From assembly GCF_914271485.1 (NCBI RefSeq), contig NZ_CAJZAG010000006.1, forward strand, positions 1-64,000: a DNA stretch of 64,000 bases, read 5' to 3'. Within the stretch, counting starts at the first letter, position 1. Every line of letters begins with the position of its first letter. Under the pieces are notes generated by a model. That model ran no database searches, was not told the origin of the DNA, and saw only the letters and a list, made by a program, of their open reading frames with translations. Source of the DNA: Cupriavidus pampae (GTDB taxonomy: Bacteria > Pseudomonadota > Gammaproteobacteria > Burkholderiales > Burkholderiaceae). A program made the position numbers and the translations under genes. Below, one piece after another: positions 35,801 to 44,104 of the stretch.

Positions 35801-36400
35801 TATCGCGATCTGGTGCAGCGGGTACGCGCGGCGGAGTCCACGCTGGTGGGCGCGGGCAAGCCGCTGCCGATGACCGAGGCGGTGGCACGCAACCTCGCCA
35901 AGCTGATGGCATACAAGGACGAGTACGAGGTGGCGCGGCTCTATACCGATCCCGTGTTCCTCGACAAGCTGCGCGCGCAGTTCGAAGGTGAACCCGGACG
36001 CGACTACCAGCTCAACTTCTGGCTGGCGCCGCCACTGCTGGCGAAGCACGACGAGCAGGGGCGGCTGATCAAGCGCCGCTTCGGCCCATCGACGATGACG
36101 CTGTTCCGCATGCTGGCGAAGCTCAAGGGGCTGCGCGGCGGGATGCTCGATATCTTCGGGCGTACCGAGGAGCGCCGTACCGAGCGCGCGTTGATCGGCG
36201 AGTATCGTGCGCTGGTCGAGGAATTGATGGCCGGGCTGTCGCTGGCCAATCACGACACGGGCATCGCGCTGGCGAACCTGCCGGACGATATTCGCGGGTT
36301 CGGCCACGTGAAGGAGAACAACCTCGTGGCCGCACGCGCGCGTTGGGCGAAGTTGCTGGAGCAGTTCCGGCATCCGGAGGCGGGGCAGCGGGCGGCTTGA
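32807..36400 (+). CDS. Indolepyruvate ferredoxin oxidoreductase, fused alpha-beta form
   Basis: A 1197-residue thiamine-pyrophosphate enzyme that oxidatively decarboxylates arylpyruvates (products of aromatic amino acid transamination) to aryl-acetyl-CoA. Domain order is pyrimidine-binding (1-400), TPP-binding (about 440-620), an iron-sulfur cluster part with CEGCGDCSVKSNC (about 663-675) and further Cys residues, then a pyruvate/ketoisovalerate gamma domain (VLVTGVGGTGVVTIGGLLGM, about 746-765). GAGGA lies 6 bases before the ATG. It stands alone as its own transcription unit. Its product phenylacetyl-CoA would feed the paa pathway, though the genes are 24 kb apart. Confidence 0.9.
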   Translation: MNAPLTAPVSDAIRRALDNVSLDDKYTLERGRIYISGTQALVRLPMLQRERDRAAGLNTAGFISGYRGSPLGALDQSLWKAKKHLAAHEVVFQPGLNEDLAATAVWGSQQVNMYPDAKFDGVFGMWYGKGPGVDRTSDVFKHANSAGSSRHGGVLVLAGDDHSAKSSTLAHQSEHIFKACGLPVLFPSNVQEYLDYGLHGWAMSRYSGLWVAMKCVTDVVESSASVELDPHRVRIVLPEEFILPQGGLNIRWPDPPLEQEARLLDYKWYAALSYVRANKIDRIEIDSPHARFGIMTGGKAYLDTRQALCDLGLDNETCAQIGIRLYKVGCVWPLEAHGARAFAEGLQEILVVEEKRQIMEYALKEELYNWRDDVRPKVYGKFDEKDNAGGEWSIPQSNWLLPAHYELSPAIIAKAIATRLEKFELPADVRARIAARLAIIEAKERALATPRVTAERKPWFCSGCPHNTSTNVPEGSRALAGIGCHYMTVWMDRNTSTFSQMGGEGVAWIGQAPFAGDQHVFANLGDGTYFHSGLLAIRASIAAGVNITYKILYNDAVAMTGGQPIDGNLSVQDIAFQVHAEGAKRIVIVTDQPEKYNSAIRLPEGVTVHGREQLDHMQRELREVAGCTILIYDQTCATEKRRRRKRGTYPDPARRAFINDAVCEGCGDCSVKSNCLSVEPLETELGTKRQINQSSCNKDFSCLNGFCPSFVTAEGAQVRKPEAHGVSMSSLPALPAPTLPALNRAYGVLVTGVGGTGVVTIGGLLGMAAHLENKGVTVLDMAGLAQKGGAVLSHVQIAARPDDLHATRIAMGEADLVIGCDAIVSATDEVISKTQAGRTRAVVNTAQTPTAEFIRNPKWQFPGLSAEQDLRNAVGEACDFINASALAVALIGDAIYTNPLVLGYAWQKGWIPLTLEALERAIELNGVSVEKNKAAFDWGRHMAHDPEHVLSLTGKLGNTAEGADVVKLPTSSGALLEKLIANRVELLTTYQDAAYAQQYRDLVQRVRAAESTLVGAGKPLPMTEAVARNLAKLMAYKDEYEVARLYTDPVFLDKLRAQFEGEPGRDYQLNFWLAPPLLAKHDEQGRLIKRRFGPSTMTLFRMLAKLKGLRGGMLDIFGRTEERRTERALIGEYRALVEELMAGLSLANHDTGIALANLPDDIRGFGHVKENNLVAARARWAKLLEQFRHPEAGQRAA

Positions 36401-36475
36401 TGACGTGGTGGCAAGACGTCACGGGGCAGCCACGGGTGTTCGATACACTCGTGGTTTGTCCCCATCAACGTTTCC

Positions 36476-36895
36476 ATGCAACTCCGCTCCTACTCCGCCG
36501 CCGATGAAGCGGCCGTCATCGCGCTCTGGCAGGCTTGTGGTCTCACGCGTCCGTGGAACGATCCGAAGCGCGACATCGAACGCAAGCTCACCGAGCAGCC
36601 GGAATTATTCCTGGTCGGCGAGCTCGAGGGCCGCGTCGTCGCCACCGCGATGATCGGCTACGACGGCCATCGCGGCTGGGTCTACTACGTGGCCGTCGAA
36701 CCGGCATTGCAGGGACACGGCTACGGGCGCACGCTGATGGCGCGCGCCGAAGAATTGCTGGTTGCGCGCGGTTGCCCGAAGATCAACCTGCTCGTGCGCC
36801 AGGGCAACGACGCCGTCATGGCGTTCTACGAGAAGCTCGGCTACGGCGCCGATGCCGCGGTGAGTCTCGGCAAGCGCCTGATCCCCGATAACTGA
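36476..36895 (+). CDS. GNAT acetyltransferase, YpeA-like
   Basis: A 139-residue GNAT acetyltransferase of the YpeA type. Motif A is VYYVAVEPALQGHGYGRTL (about 67-85), and the C-terminal FYEKLGYGADAAVSLGKRL is typical for this subfamily. The substrate is unknown. It is followed after 12 bases by the VOC gene, so they are probably co-transcribed. Confidence 0.9.
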   Translation: MQLRSYSAADEAAVIALWQACGLTRPWNDPKRDIERKLTEQPELFLVGELEGRVVATAMIGYDGHRGWVYYVAVEPALQGHGYGRTLMARAEELLVARGCPKINLLVRQGNDAVMAFYEKLGYGADAAVSLGKRLIPDN

Positions 36896-36907
36896 CCAGG
36901 AGCGACC

Positions 36908-37330
36908 ATGTTCCACATTGCCGGCATCGATCACCTCGTGCTGCGCACCGCCGACGTGCCGCGCCTGGTGCGGTTCTACGTCGAGGCGCTCGGCTGCCAT
37001 GTGGAACGTGAGCAAACCGGCCTCGGCCTGACGCAGCTTCGCGCGGGCAATGCGCTCATCGACGTGATCTCGCTCGACGGCACGCTCGGCCGCATGGGCG
37101 GCGCTGGCCCGGGACGCGAAGGACGCAATCTAGACCATTTCTGCCTGCGTATCGATCCGTTCGATGCGAAGTCGATCTACGAGCATCTGCGTATTCATGG
37201 TGTGGATGCAGGGCCGATCGAGCAGCGTTACGGTGCCGAGGGACTTGGGCCGTCGATCTATCTGCACGATCCCGACGGCAATATGGTTGAGCTCAAGGGA
37301 CCTCCGGATCTCGCTGACGACGTACCGTGA
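36908..37330 (+). CDS. VOC family (glyoxalase-like) protein
   Basis: A 140-residue vicinal-oxygen-chelate protein with the usual paired beta-alpha-beta modules. The metal-binding positions are suggested by IDHLVLRTADV (His at about 9), LDHFCLRID (His at about 77) and the Glu in MVELKGP near 131. Relatives include glyoxalase-type enzymes of unknown substrate. It follows the GNAT gene by 12 bases. Confidence 0.85.
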   Translation: MFHIAGIDHLVLRTADVPRLVRFYVEALGCHVEREQTGLGLTQLRAGNALIDVISLDGTLGRMGGAGPGREGRNLDHFCLRIDPFDAKSIYEHLRIHGVDAGPIEQRYGAEGLGPSIYLHDPDGNMVELKGPPDLADDVP

Positions 37331-37428
37331 GGCGGGTGTGGCCGCAAAGCGACGCCGTAGGCACGCGCGACCGCAGTCGTTACAATGGGCCGACCCCACC
37401 GTGACCCGCGCTCAGCCGCGGGCGCGCC

Positions 37429-38682
37429 ATGACTTCATCGTCCGTTGCGACTTCATCGTCCACTGAGCCGCTTGCTCCCCCTCCCCCCAGACATCTCGTC
37501 TGGACCCTCGGCCTGACCGAAGTCCTCAGCTGGGGCACGCTTTACTTCTCATTCACCGTACTGATCGTTCCGATGCAGCGCGAACTCGGCTTCAGCAAGC
37601 CGTTCCTCGCGGGCGGGTTCTCGCTTGGGCTGCTGGTGTGGGCGCTGTGCTCGTTCGCGGTGGGACGCCTGCTCGATCGCGTGCCCGCGCATCGGGTGAT
37701 GAGCGGCGGCTCGGTGCTGGCGGGCATCGGCCTGCTGCTATGGGCGTGGAGCCCATCGGAGACCGTGTTCCTGCTGATGTGGGTGCCACTGGGCGTGGCG
37801 ATGGCCTCCACGCTGTACGAGCCGGCGTTCGTGGTGCTGCGGCAGGCGTTTGGCGATGGCTATCAGAAGCCGATCGTGCATGTCACGCTGATGGCGGGGC
37901 TGGCCAGTACGGTGTTCATCCCACTCGCGCAATGGCTGGTGTTGCATTTCGGCTGGCGCCCGACGCTAATCGGCTTTGCGGCGCTGAACCTGCTGGTTTG
38001 CGCGCCGATGCATGCACGGCTGCTGCGTTACACGATCCATCCCACCTATCACGCGGTACAGCCTGCCACGCCACTCGCCGGCACGGCAACCGGTCCCAAT
38101 GCCGGCATCGCGCGCGCGACGCTGCGCGAGCCCGTGTTCTGGGCCGTCGTGATCGCGTTCACGGCCACCGCCGTCATCGCCTCGCTGCTCGGCGCGCATC
38201 TGATTCCGATGCTCAGCGAGAAGGGCCTGCCGCTGGCGGAGCAGCTCGTGGTGGCCGCGCTGATCGGTCCCGCACAGGTGGCGGGCCGGCTCGTCATGAC
38301 GCGTTGGCCGGTGCGGCAGCCGATCCGGCTCTCGCTACCTACCTACGCGGTGCTCGGTATTGGTCTGGCCTGCCTGGCGCTCGGCAAGGGCTGGTGGCTG
38401 ATGCTGGCCGCGGTGCTCTATGGTTGCGCGAATGGCGTCAACACGATGCTGCGCGCGATGGCGATGCCCGAGCTGATCTCGCGGCATCACTACGCCACGC
38501 TCAACGGGCTGATGATGACGCCGGTGCTGCTGGCGCAGGCGGTGGCGCCCTGGCTCGGCGCGCTGATGTGGCGCGCGGCCGGCGGGTATTGGCTGATGCT
38601 GTGGTCGATGGTGTTGCTGGCGTTCGCGGGTCTGGCCGCGTTTGGCTTCGCTCTGCGCCGGCGCGGTCCGGTGCGCGGATAA
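37429..38682 (+). CDS. MFS transporter
   Basis: A 417-residue inner-membrane transporter of the major facilitator superfamily with about 12 hydrophobic segments. The signature loop between spans 2 and 3 reads VGRLLDRVPAHRVMSGGS (about 76-93). The substrate is unknown. A Ser/Thr-rich N-terminus of about 20 residues precedes the first span. It is followed after 80 bases by another MFS gene on the same strand. Confidence 0.85.
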   Translation: MTSSSVATSSSTEPLAPPPPRHLVWTLGLTEVLSWGTLYFSFTVLIVPMQRELGFSKPFLAGGFSLGLLVWALCSFAVGRLLDRVPAHRVMSGGSVLAGIGLLLWAWSPSETVFLLMWVPLGVAMASTLYEPAFVVLRQAFGDGYQKPIVHVTLMAGLASTVFIPLAQWLVLHFGWRPTLIGFAALNLLVCAPMHARLLRYTIHPTYHAVQPATPLAGTATGPNAGIARATLREPVFWAVVIAFTATAVIASLLGAHLIPMLSEKGLPLAEQLVVAALIGPAQVAGRLVMTRWPVRQPIRLSLPTYAVLGIGLACLALGKGWWLMLAAVLYGCANGVNTMLRAMAMPELISRHHYATLNGLMMTPVLLAQAVAPWLGALMWRAAGGYWLMLWSMVLLAFAGLAAFGFALRRRGPVRG

Positions 38683-38762
38683 TCCACCCTCCGAGGCAGC
38701 CGTCGCGCGGCCGCCAGCCCTGCGATGTGAGACCATGCAGTTCGTCTCAAGCCTTGCATCCG

Positions 38763-40001
38763 ATGTCCGAACACCTCTCAGATTCGACCACTCCCGTTTC
38801 CGCTTCTCCCAACGCATCGCACGATGCCCCCTCCCCACGCACCGTGGCCCGCGCCACGCGCGGCACCATGGCGCTGTTCTTCGTCAACGGCGCGACCTTT
38901 GCCACGTGGGGCGTGCATATCCCTACCATCAAGGCTCGCTTCGAATTGTCTGACGCGATGCTGTCGTTCGCGATGCTCGCTGTCGCCGGCGGCGCCATCC
39001 TCGCGATGGGCCCGGTCGGCCGCTGGGTGGGACGCGTCGGTAGCGCGCGCGCCTCGATGCTCAGCGGGCTTTTCTACGCGGTAGCAACCATCGCCATCCT
39101 CGCCATGCCGTCGTTCGTGCTGCTGCTGCCGGCGCTCCTGATGTTCGGCATGTGCAATGCCGGCTTCGACGTTGGCATGAACGCGCAGGCCGCCACCGTG
39201 GAAGCCAGCCGCACGCGGCCGGTGATGTCGGCACTGCACGGCATGTTCAGCCTCGGCGGCATGGCCGGGGCCGCGTTTGGCGGACTGATGCTATCGCTCG
39301 GCGTGGCGCCGCTGGCCCACGCGGTGATGATGGCCGTACTCACCGCTGCGGTGTCAGTGGGTGCCCACCCGGGATTGCTGGCCGATCATCCGGTGCTCCC
39401 GTCGGCGGCGCACCACCGCGAACATGCGACGCGCGCACTCTGGCTGCTCGGCCTGATGGCGTTTCTCGGACTGATCGGCGAAGGCGCGATGTACGACTGG
39501 ACCAGCGTGTACATGCGCGACGTGACGGCGGCGCCGACCGACTGGGTCAGCTTCGGCTACGCGGCGTTCTCGGGTGGCATGGCGTGCGGCCGCTTTGGCG
39601 GCGACTGGCTGCGCGCGCGGCTCGGCGACGGACCGACGCTCACGGCCAGCGCCTGGACCGGCTTTGCCGGCATCGTGATAGCGCTGCTGCTGCCCGTACC
39701 CGTTGCAGCGCTGGGTGGCTTTTGCCTGATGGGGCTTGGGGCCGCGAATATGGTGCCGATCTTCTTCGTGGCGGCCTCAAGGCTGCCCGGCGTGGCGCCG
39801 GCCGAGGCCATCGCGCGCGTGGCGCGCTTCGCCTACGTGGGACTGCTGATGGGGCCGGTCTTGATCGGCGGCGCCGCGCATCTGACCAATCTGCGCGCGG
39901 GTCTGGCGCTGGTGGCGCTGACCATGGGGTGGATCGCGCTGTTCGGCGCGCGCGCCGCCAGGCGTTACCTCGTCGCGGCGCCGGCCGCGGGCACGCGATA
40001 G
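38763..40001 (+). CDS. MFS transporter, YbjJ-like
   Basis: A 412-residue MFS transporter with about 12 spans. The first loop signature is FVNGATFATWGVHIPTIKAR (about 41-60), as in the YbjJ-type subfamily of unknown substrate. The first 35 residues are soluble and Ser/Pro-rich. It lies in series with the MFS gene at 37429 and is convergent with the dioxygenase gene; their stop codons are adjacent. Confidence 0.85.
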   Translation: MSEHLSDSTTPVSASPNASHDAPSPRTVARATRGTMALFFVNGATFATWGVHIPTIKARFELSDAMLSFAMLAVAGGAILAMGPVGRWVGRVGSARASMLSGLFYAVATIAILAMPSFVLLLPALLMFGMCNAGFDVGMNAQAATVEASRTRPVMSALHGMFSLGGMAGAAFGGLMLSLGVAPLAHAVMMAVLTAAVSVGAHPGLLADHPVLPSAAHHREHATRALWLLGLMAFLGLIGEGAMYDWTSVYMRDVTAAPTDWVSFGYAAFSGGMACGRFGGDWLRARLGDGPTLTASAWTGFAGIVIALLLPVPVAALGGFCLMGLGAANMVPIFFVAASRLPGVAPAEAIARVARFAYVGLLMGPVLIGGAAHLTNLRAGLALVALTMGWIALFGARAARRYLVAAPAAGTR

Positions 40002-40002
40002 C

Positions 40003-40875
40003 TCACGTGGCCACAGTGGCGCCAGCGCCCATGCCCTCGAACACAAACGTATCCATCGCCAGCACGCCGTAGGTCACGTCGTCGGCCACGCGGTCCACGC
40101 GCGCGCCGGCCGCCGTACCTTCGGGCTCAGGCCCGAGCGCGGCGCCCAGCGCCACATAGAACGGCAGCAAATGCTCGTCGGTCGGATGTGCGCGGCGCGC
40201 GTACGGCGCCTGCTCGCGATAGTCGGCGATCAGACTCGTGTCGCCTGTAGCAAGCGCCTGATCGAGCGCCGACAGCATCCAGCCACGGAACGCGTCCACG
40301 TACGGCGCCACTGCGGTGCCGTGCTGTACCGGTCGCGCGCCGCCGAACACTTCCTCGAGGTTGTGCGTGAAGCTGCCGGAGCCCATGACGAGGTAGCCTT
40401 CCTCGCGCAGCGGCGCCAGTGCGCGACCGATCTCGATCTGGCGCGCGGGCGGCAGGTACGGATTCAACGCGAGCTGGATCACCGGCACGTCCGCATCGGG
40501 AAAGAAATGCCGCAGCGGCATCCACGCGCCATGGTCGAGCGTGCGATCGCTGTCCTCGGCCACGTAGCAGACGCCGGGCACCTTTGCGGTCTCGAGCGCC
40601 TGCTTGACGCGCGTGGCCAGCGTGGGCGACCCCGGCGCGTCGTAGCGCAGCGCGTACAACTCGCGCGGAAATCCGCCGAAGTCGTGCCAGGCTTCCTGAC
40701 GCTCGCGCGTGCTGACGGCCAGCGTGCTGTAGATCCAATGTGCGGAAATCACCACGATGCCCTTCGGCGCGAGCGCGCGGAGGCGGTCGCCGAGCGCGTT
40801 CAACGCGGCCCCGGACGGGCCCGGGTCAATGGCCAGCATGGGGGAACCGTGCGAAACATAAATGGCAGGAAGCAT
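40003..40875 (-). CDS. DODA-type extradiol aromatic ring-opening dioxygenase
   Basis: A 290-residue class III extradiol dioxygenase, related to YgiD and plant DOPA 4,5-dioxygenase. Metal-ligand regions are visible: YVSHGSPML (about 5-13), VVISAHWIY (about 38-46), and EDSDRTLDHGAWMPLRHFFP (about 105-124). The natural substrate is a catechol but cannot be named. The start at 40875 (MLPAIYVSHG) matches the family; a longer frame from 40929 does not. Confidence 0.9.
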   Translation of the reverse strand: MLPAIYVSHGSPMLAIDPGPSGAALNALGDRLRALAPKGIVVISAHWIYSTLAVSTRERQEAWHDFGGFPRELYALRYDAPGSPTLATRVKQALETAKVPGVCYVAEDSDRTLDHGAWMPLRHFFPDADVPVIQLALNPYLPPARQIEIGRALAPLREEGYLVMGSGSFTHNLEEVFGGARPVQHGTAVAPYVDAFRGWMLSALDQALATGDTSLIADYREQAPYARRAHPTDEHLLPFYVALGAALGPEPEGTAAGARVDRVADDVTYGVLAMDTFVFEGMGAGATVAT

Positions 40876-41073
40876 GTTGCACCCTTCAAAAGCATTCTTC
40901 GATGCCTTGAGTGTGGACAATCTGGGCACGCATGAACGGACGCAAATGCGAAGAGGTCATGCAAAAAAATTGAAGAACGTCGCGACACTGTGGGGGGCGG
41001 AGAGCGTGGGTGATCGCACACACACAGATGCGCGACACGTCACCGGCTCGGCCGGATTTATCGGAATCGGCCT

Positions 41074-41526
41074 ATGATGCAGACAGGGCGGCGAGATGAC
41101 GAATACGCACCGCCCGGCAACGCGTGGAAGGCTCCTCCGGCGCGTCTTGCAACCTGTTTCCCGACCATCACGACTGTGGCAAAGCGCACTTCCCACGACC
41201 CGACCCTGCCCCACGCGCTGTGGTGGCAAGCAGGTGTCTACGGCAGCGGACCGGCGGTCCTGCTGTGGATCGTCGCGCGCCTGCCCGCTGAAATCCTGAA
41301 CATCCTGTTCGGCAATGCACCGTCGGCGGCGGTGCTGTTCAATCACGCGGGCGATACCGTCTTCGTCACCGGCTGGCTCGCGAGCGCGGTGTGGTTGTGG
41401 TTCACGCGTCGGCGGCCGCACGGCCGTCAATCGCCCCAGACGGGACGCGGCTCCACGGCCGTATCGGCTTCAGCGTCAGCTGCCCCATCGGTCGACAGCA
41501 CGCACAAGCCACATCACCCGGGCTGA
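41074..41526 (+). CDS. Small membrane protein of unknown function
   Basis: A frame of up to 150 residues. From about residue 35 it looks real: two hydrophobic segments (GSGPAVLLWIVARLPAEIL, about 57-75, and DTVFVTGWLASAVWLWF, about 94-110) and a basic, Ser-rich tail. The first 34 residues read less like protein, and GTG 41176 is a plausible start. No family recognised. There is no clear ribosome site for either start. Confidence 0.5.
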   Translation: MMQTGRRDDEYAPPGNAWKAPPARLATCFPTITTVAKRTSHDPTLPHALWWQAGVYGSGPAVLLWIVARLPAEILNILFGNAPSAAVLFNHAGDTVFVTGWLASAVWLWFTRRRPHGRQSPQTGRGSTAVSASASAAPSVDSTHKPHHPG

Positions 41527-41652
41527 CCCTCCGGGCTTAGGGGTTATGTAAGGGATCGCTTAATATGACGGCGGGCAATGCCCGGAGCCGTCAGAGCCAT
41601 GACGTGCTTCCACATCGGCACACAGCCGGCACAAACGATTCCCAAAACATTC

Positions 41653-42963
41653 ATGCAAGCCACTGCCACGCAATACTCCCCTCCTTCTGCCGCCAAACGA
41701 CGAAAAACGATCATTGCCGCCACTATCGGCAATGGCCTCGAATGGTTCGACTTCACGGTCTACAGCTTCTTCGCGGTCATCATCGCGCGACTGTTCTTCC
41801 CCACCGGCAATGACATCACGTCGTTCCTGCTGACGGTGGCGACGTTCGGCGTCGGCTTTGTGATGCGTCCCGTGGGTGCGATCGTGCTCGGCGTCTACGC
41901 CGACCGCGTCGGCCGCAAGGCGGCCCTCACGCTGACCATCCTGCTGATGGCCCTTGGCACCGCGATCATTGGCCTGACGCCGACCTACGCGACCATCGGC
42001 CCGTGGGCGCCTGCGCTGATCGTGCTCGCACGCCTGATTCAGGGCTTCTCCGCCGGCGGCGAGGTCGGTGGCGCCACCGCGTTCCTGATCGAACATGCGC
42101 CCGACAAGGAGCGCGGCGCCTATGCGAGCTGGCAGCAGGCCAGCCAGGGGATCTCGTTCATGCTCGGCGCCGCCATGGGCGCGCTGGTCATCAACGGTCT
42201 GGAGCCGGCGCAGGTGGATGCCTGGGGCTGGCGCATTCCGTTCCTGTTCGGTCTGCTGATCGCGCCGGTGGGCATGTATATCCGCTCGCAGCTGGAAGAG
42301 CCGCCCGAGTTCGAGGCACGTCAGGCCGAACGCGCTGCCGCCAACGTCAAGTTCTCGCCGCTGTCGCAGGTGCTGCGCGACCATCCGCGCGAAGTCGTGG
42401 CGGGCCTTGGCGTGACTGTGCTGTGGACCGTCTGCACGTACGTGCTGGTGTTCTACATGCCGTCCTACGCCAAGCAGCAGCTTGGTCTGCCGCTGGGCGC
42501 GACGTTCGAATCGACCGCGATCTGCGGTGCGATCATCCTGGTGCTGTGCCCGCTGATGGGTATGCTGTCCGATCGCGTCGGCCGCAAGCGCATGCTCGGC
42601 ACGGTGGCACTGGCCATTGGCGTGCTCGCGTATCCGCTGTTCCACTGGCTCAACGTGTCGCCGACCACCAGCACGCTGCTGCAGGTGCAGATCATTCTGG
42701 GCATCCTGCTCGCGGCCTTCACGGGTCCCGCGCCGGCCGTGCTGGCGGAGCAGTTCCCGACTGACGTGCGTTCCACGGGCCTGTCGCTCGCCTACAACTT
42801 CGCCGTGACGATCTTCGGCGGCTTCTCGCCGCTGATCGTCACGTGGCTGATCCAGTCGAGCGGCGACAAGCATGCGCCGGCCTACTACGCGATTGCCGCA
42901 GCGGCGCTGAGCTTTGTCGCGCTGCTGTTCATGCACGATCGTACCGGCAAGCCGATCAACTGA
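41653..42963 (+). CDS. MFS transporter, metabolite:H+ symporter (MHS) type
   Basis: A 436-residue transporter of the MHS subfamily (related to ProP, KgtP, citrate and shikimate permeases). The signature IGNGLEWFDFTVYSFFAV (about 25-42) and the loop GVYADRVGRKAALTLTILLM (about 80-99) are present, as is the RLIQGFSAGGEVGGATAF block. The substrate is probably a dicarboxylate, proline/betaine or similar. The start at 41653 (MQATATQ) is chosen; a longer frame from 41578 is possible and no clear ribosome site decides it. Confidence 0.85.
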   Translation: MQATATQYSPPSAAKRRKTIIAATIGNGLEWFDFTVYSFFAVIIARLFFPTGNDITSFLLTVATFGVGFVMRPVGAIVLGVYADRVGRKAALTLTILLMALGTAIIGLTPTYATIGPWAPALIVLARLIQGFSAGGEVGGATAFLIEHAPDKERGAYASWQQASQGISFMLGAAMGALVINGLEPAQVDAWGWRIPFLFGLLIAPVGMYIRSQLEEPPEFEARQAERAAANVKFSPLSQVLRDHPREVVAGLGVTVLWTVCTYVLVFYMPSYAKQQLGLPLGATFESTAICGAIILVLCPLMGMLSDRVGRKRMLGTVALAIGVLAYPLFHWLNVSPTTSTLLQVQIILGILLAAFTGPAPAVLAEQFPTDVRSTGLSLAYNFAVTIFGGFSPLIVTWLIQSSGDKHAPAYYAIAAAALSFVALLFMHDRTGKPIN

Positions 42964-43070
42964 TTGGCTATTTCCGGTCTTCTGATTGAAGACCGGGCGC
43001 GCCTGCAACGGGCGCGCTGCCGCGGGGAGAGAGCGGGTATATTCACCACTCTTCCCGCGGAACGTATGCC

Positions 43071-43691
43071 ATGACCCAACCCAACCACGTGGTACGCGAG
43101 CGGTGCAGCTGGTGCGGCACCATCGAGGATTACTGCCACTATCACGACAACGAATGGGGCTTTCCGGTCGACGATGACCGGCGCCTGTTCGAAAAGATCT
43201 GCCTCGAGGGCTTTCAGTCCGGCCTGAGCTGGCTGACGATCCTGCGCAAGCGCGAGGCCTTCCGCAAGGCCTTCGCCAATTTCGATGTCAACAAGGTGGC
43301 GCGCTTCAACGAGCGCGACGTCGAGCGCCTGCTCGGCGATGCCGGCATCGTGCGCCATCGCGGCAAGATCGAGGCGGCCATCAACAACGCCCAGCGCGCG
43401 TTGGAGTTGCTCGAGACCGAACCCTCGCTCGCCGCCTACTTCTGGCGCTTCGAACCCAAGCCTGCGACTCGTCCCAAGAAAATCACGCCCGACGCGTTGG
43501 CGACCATGACCACGTCGCCCGAGTCCATCGCGCTGTCGAAGGACCTCAAGAAGCGTGGCTGGAAGTTTGTCGGACCCACCACGATGTATGCGTTGATGCA
43601 GGCCATGGGCCTGGTCAACGATCACGTGGAAGGCTGCTCGACGCGCGCGGAAGCGCTGCGTGCACGCAAGGCCTTCGAGGTGCCGCGCTAA
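43071..43691 (+). CDS. tag: DNA-3-methyladenine glycosylase I
   Basis: A 206-residue DNA repair enzyme that removes 3-methyladenine from alkylated DNA. The Tag zinc-snap is visible: RCSWCG with HDNEWGFP at the N-terminus (about 7-27) and NDHVEGC near 183-189. FEKICLEGFQSGLSWLTIL is the characteristic Tag segment (about 38-56). The gene stands alone; the unusual 43.7 kb intergenic array follows. Confidence 0.95.
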   Translation: MTQPNHVVRERCSWCGTIEDYCHYHDNEWGFPVDDDRRLFEKICLEGFQSGLSWLTILRKREAFRKAFANFDVNKVARFNERDVERLLGDAGIVRHRGKIEAAINNAQRALELLETEPSLAAYFWRFEPKPATRPKKITPDALATMTTSPESIALSKDLKKRGWKFVGPTTMYALMQAMGLVNDHVEGCSTRAEALRARKAFEVPR

Positions 43692-44104
43692 GCCGGGCTT
43701 TCTGGTGTGAGCGTTGCGCAGTTGTGGAAATCTTTGCGCTTCCGGCAACGCTCTCTGTATACGTTTACTGCATTGTTTACGTATACAAAAATAGTAGTAG
43801 TAGTTAACACACGCTTCGCGCCGTGGATAACCGCGATTTTCTCTTTCGGATCAGTGAGTTGGCGCGCAGATAACCGTATGGGCAACGTTGTGCGTATACG
43901 TCGATTCATCCACAGGCACTTTTACGTATACGTCGCGGGTGCCCGAGTTGTTCGTATACGTTCCACAGTGCATCCCTTGATGGGCCCCCAGCCAGGGCAC
44001 AGGGTTTTCCCGTGGTTTTCCACAGCTACGTGGTTCGGTGATGGATGCGCAAGAGCATGGAAGCGGGCACACTGTCGGTTCTCGTTTTCAGCCGGACTCG
44101 ATCG
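43692..44104. other. Origin-like intergenic region with palindrome array and DnaA-box-like sites
   Basis: This gene-free stretch of 413 bases holds five GTATAC-centred palindromes (43757-43762, 43781-43786, 43894-43899, 43926-43931, 43954-43959), most extended to CGTATACG. It also holds five DnaA-box-like 9-mers: ATTTCCACA (minus, 43723-43731), TTATCCACG (minus, 43822-43830), TCATCCACA (43906-43914), CGTTCCACA (43959-43967) and TTTTCCACA (44016-44024, full match to TTWTNCACA). The part from 43756 to 43810 is A/T-rich for this genome. No initiator gene lies beside it. It may instead be a multi-operator control region for the LysE gene. Confidence 0.6.
43756..43787. repeat. Inverted repeat TGTATACGT/ACGTATACA
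   Basis: Two perfect 9-bp arms, each containing the GTATAC palindrome, are separated by 14 bases. It is the left end of the palindrome array; the other three copies lie at 43893-43960 at spacings of 32 and 28 bp, near three helical turns. Confidence 0.85.

Noticed and set aside
34406-36373. Long antisense open frame (655 codons) opposite the indolepyruvate oxidoreductase gene
   Set aside because: It is a shadow of a well-supported gene in high-GC DNA; its predicted protein is rich in Arg, His and Gln and fits no family. The same holds for the 560-codon frame at 32717-34399 and the 482-codon frame at 41560-43008.
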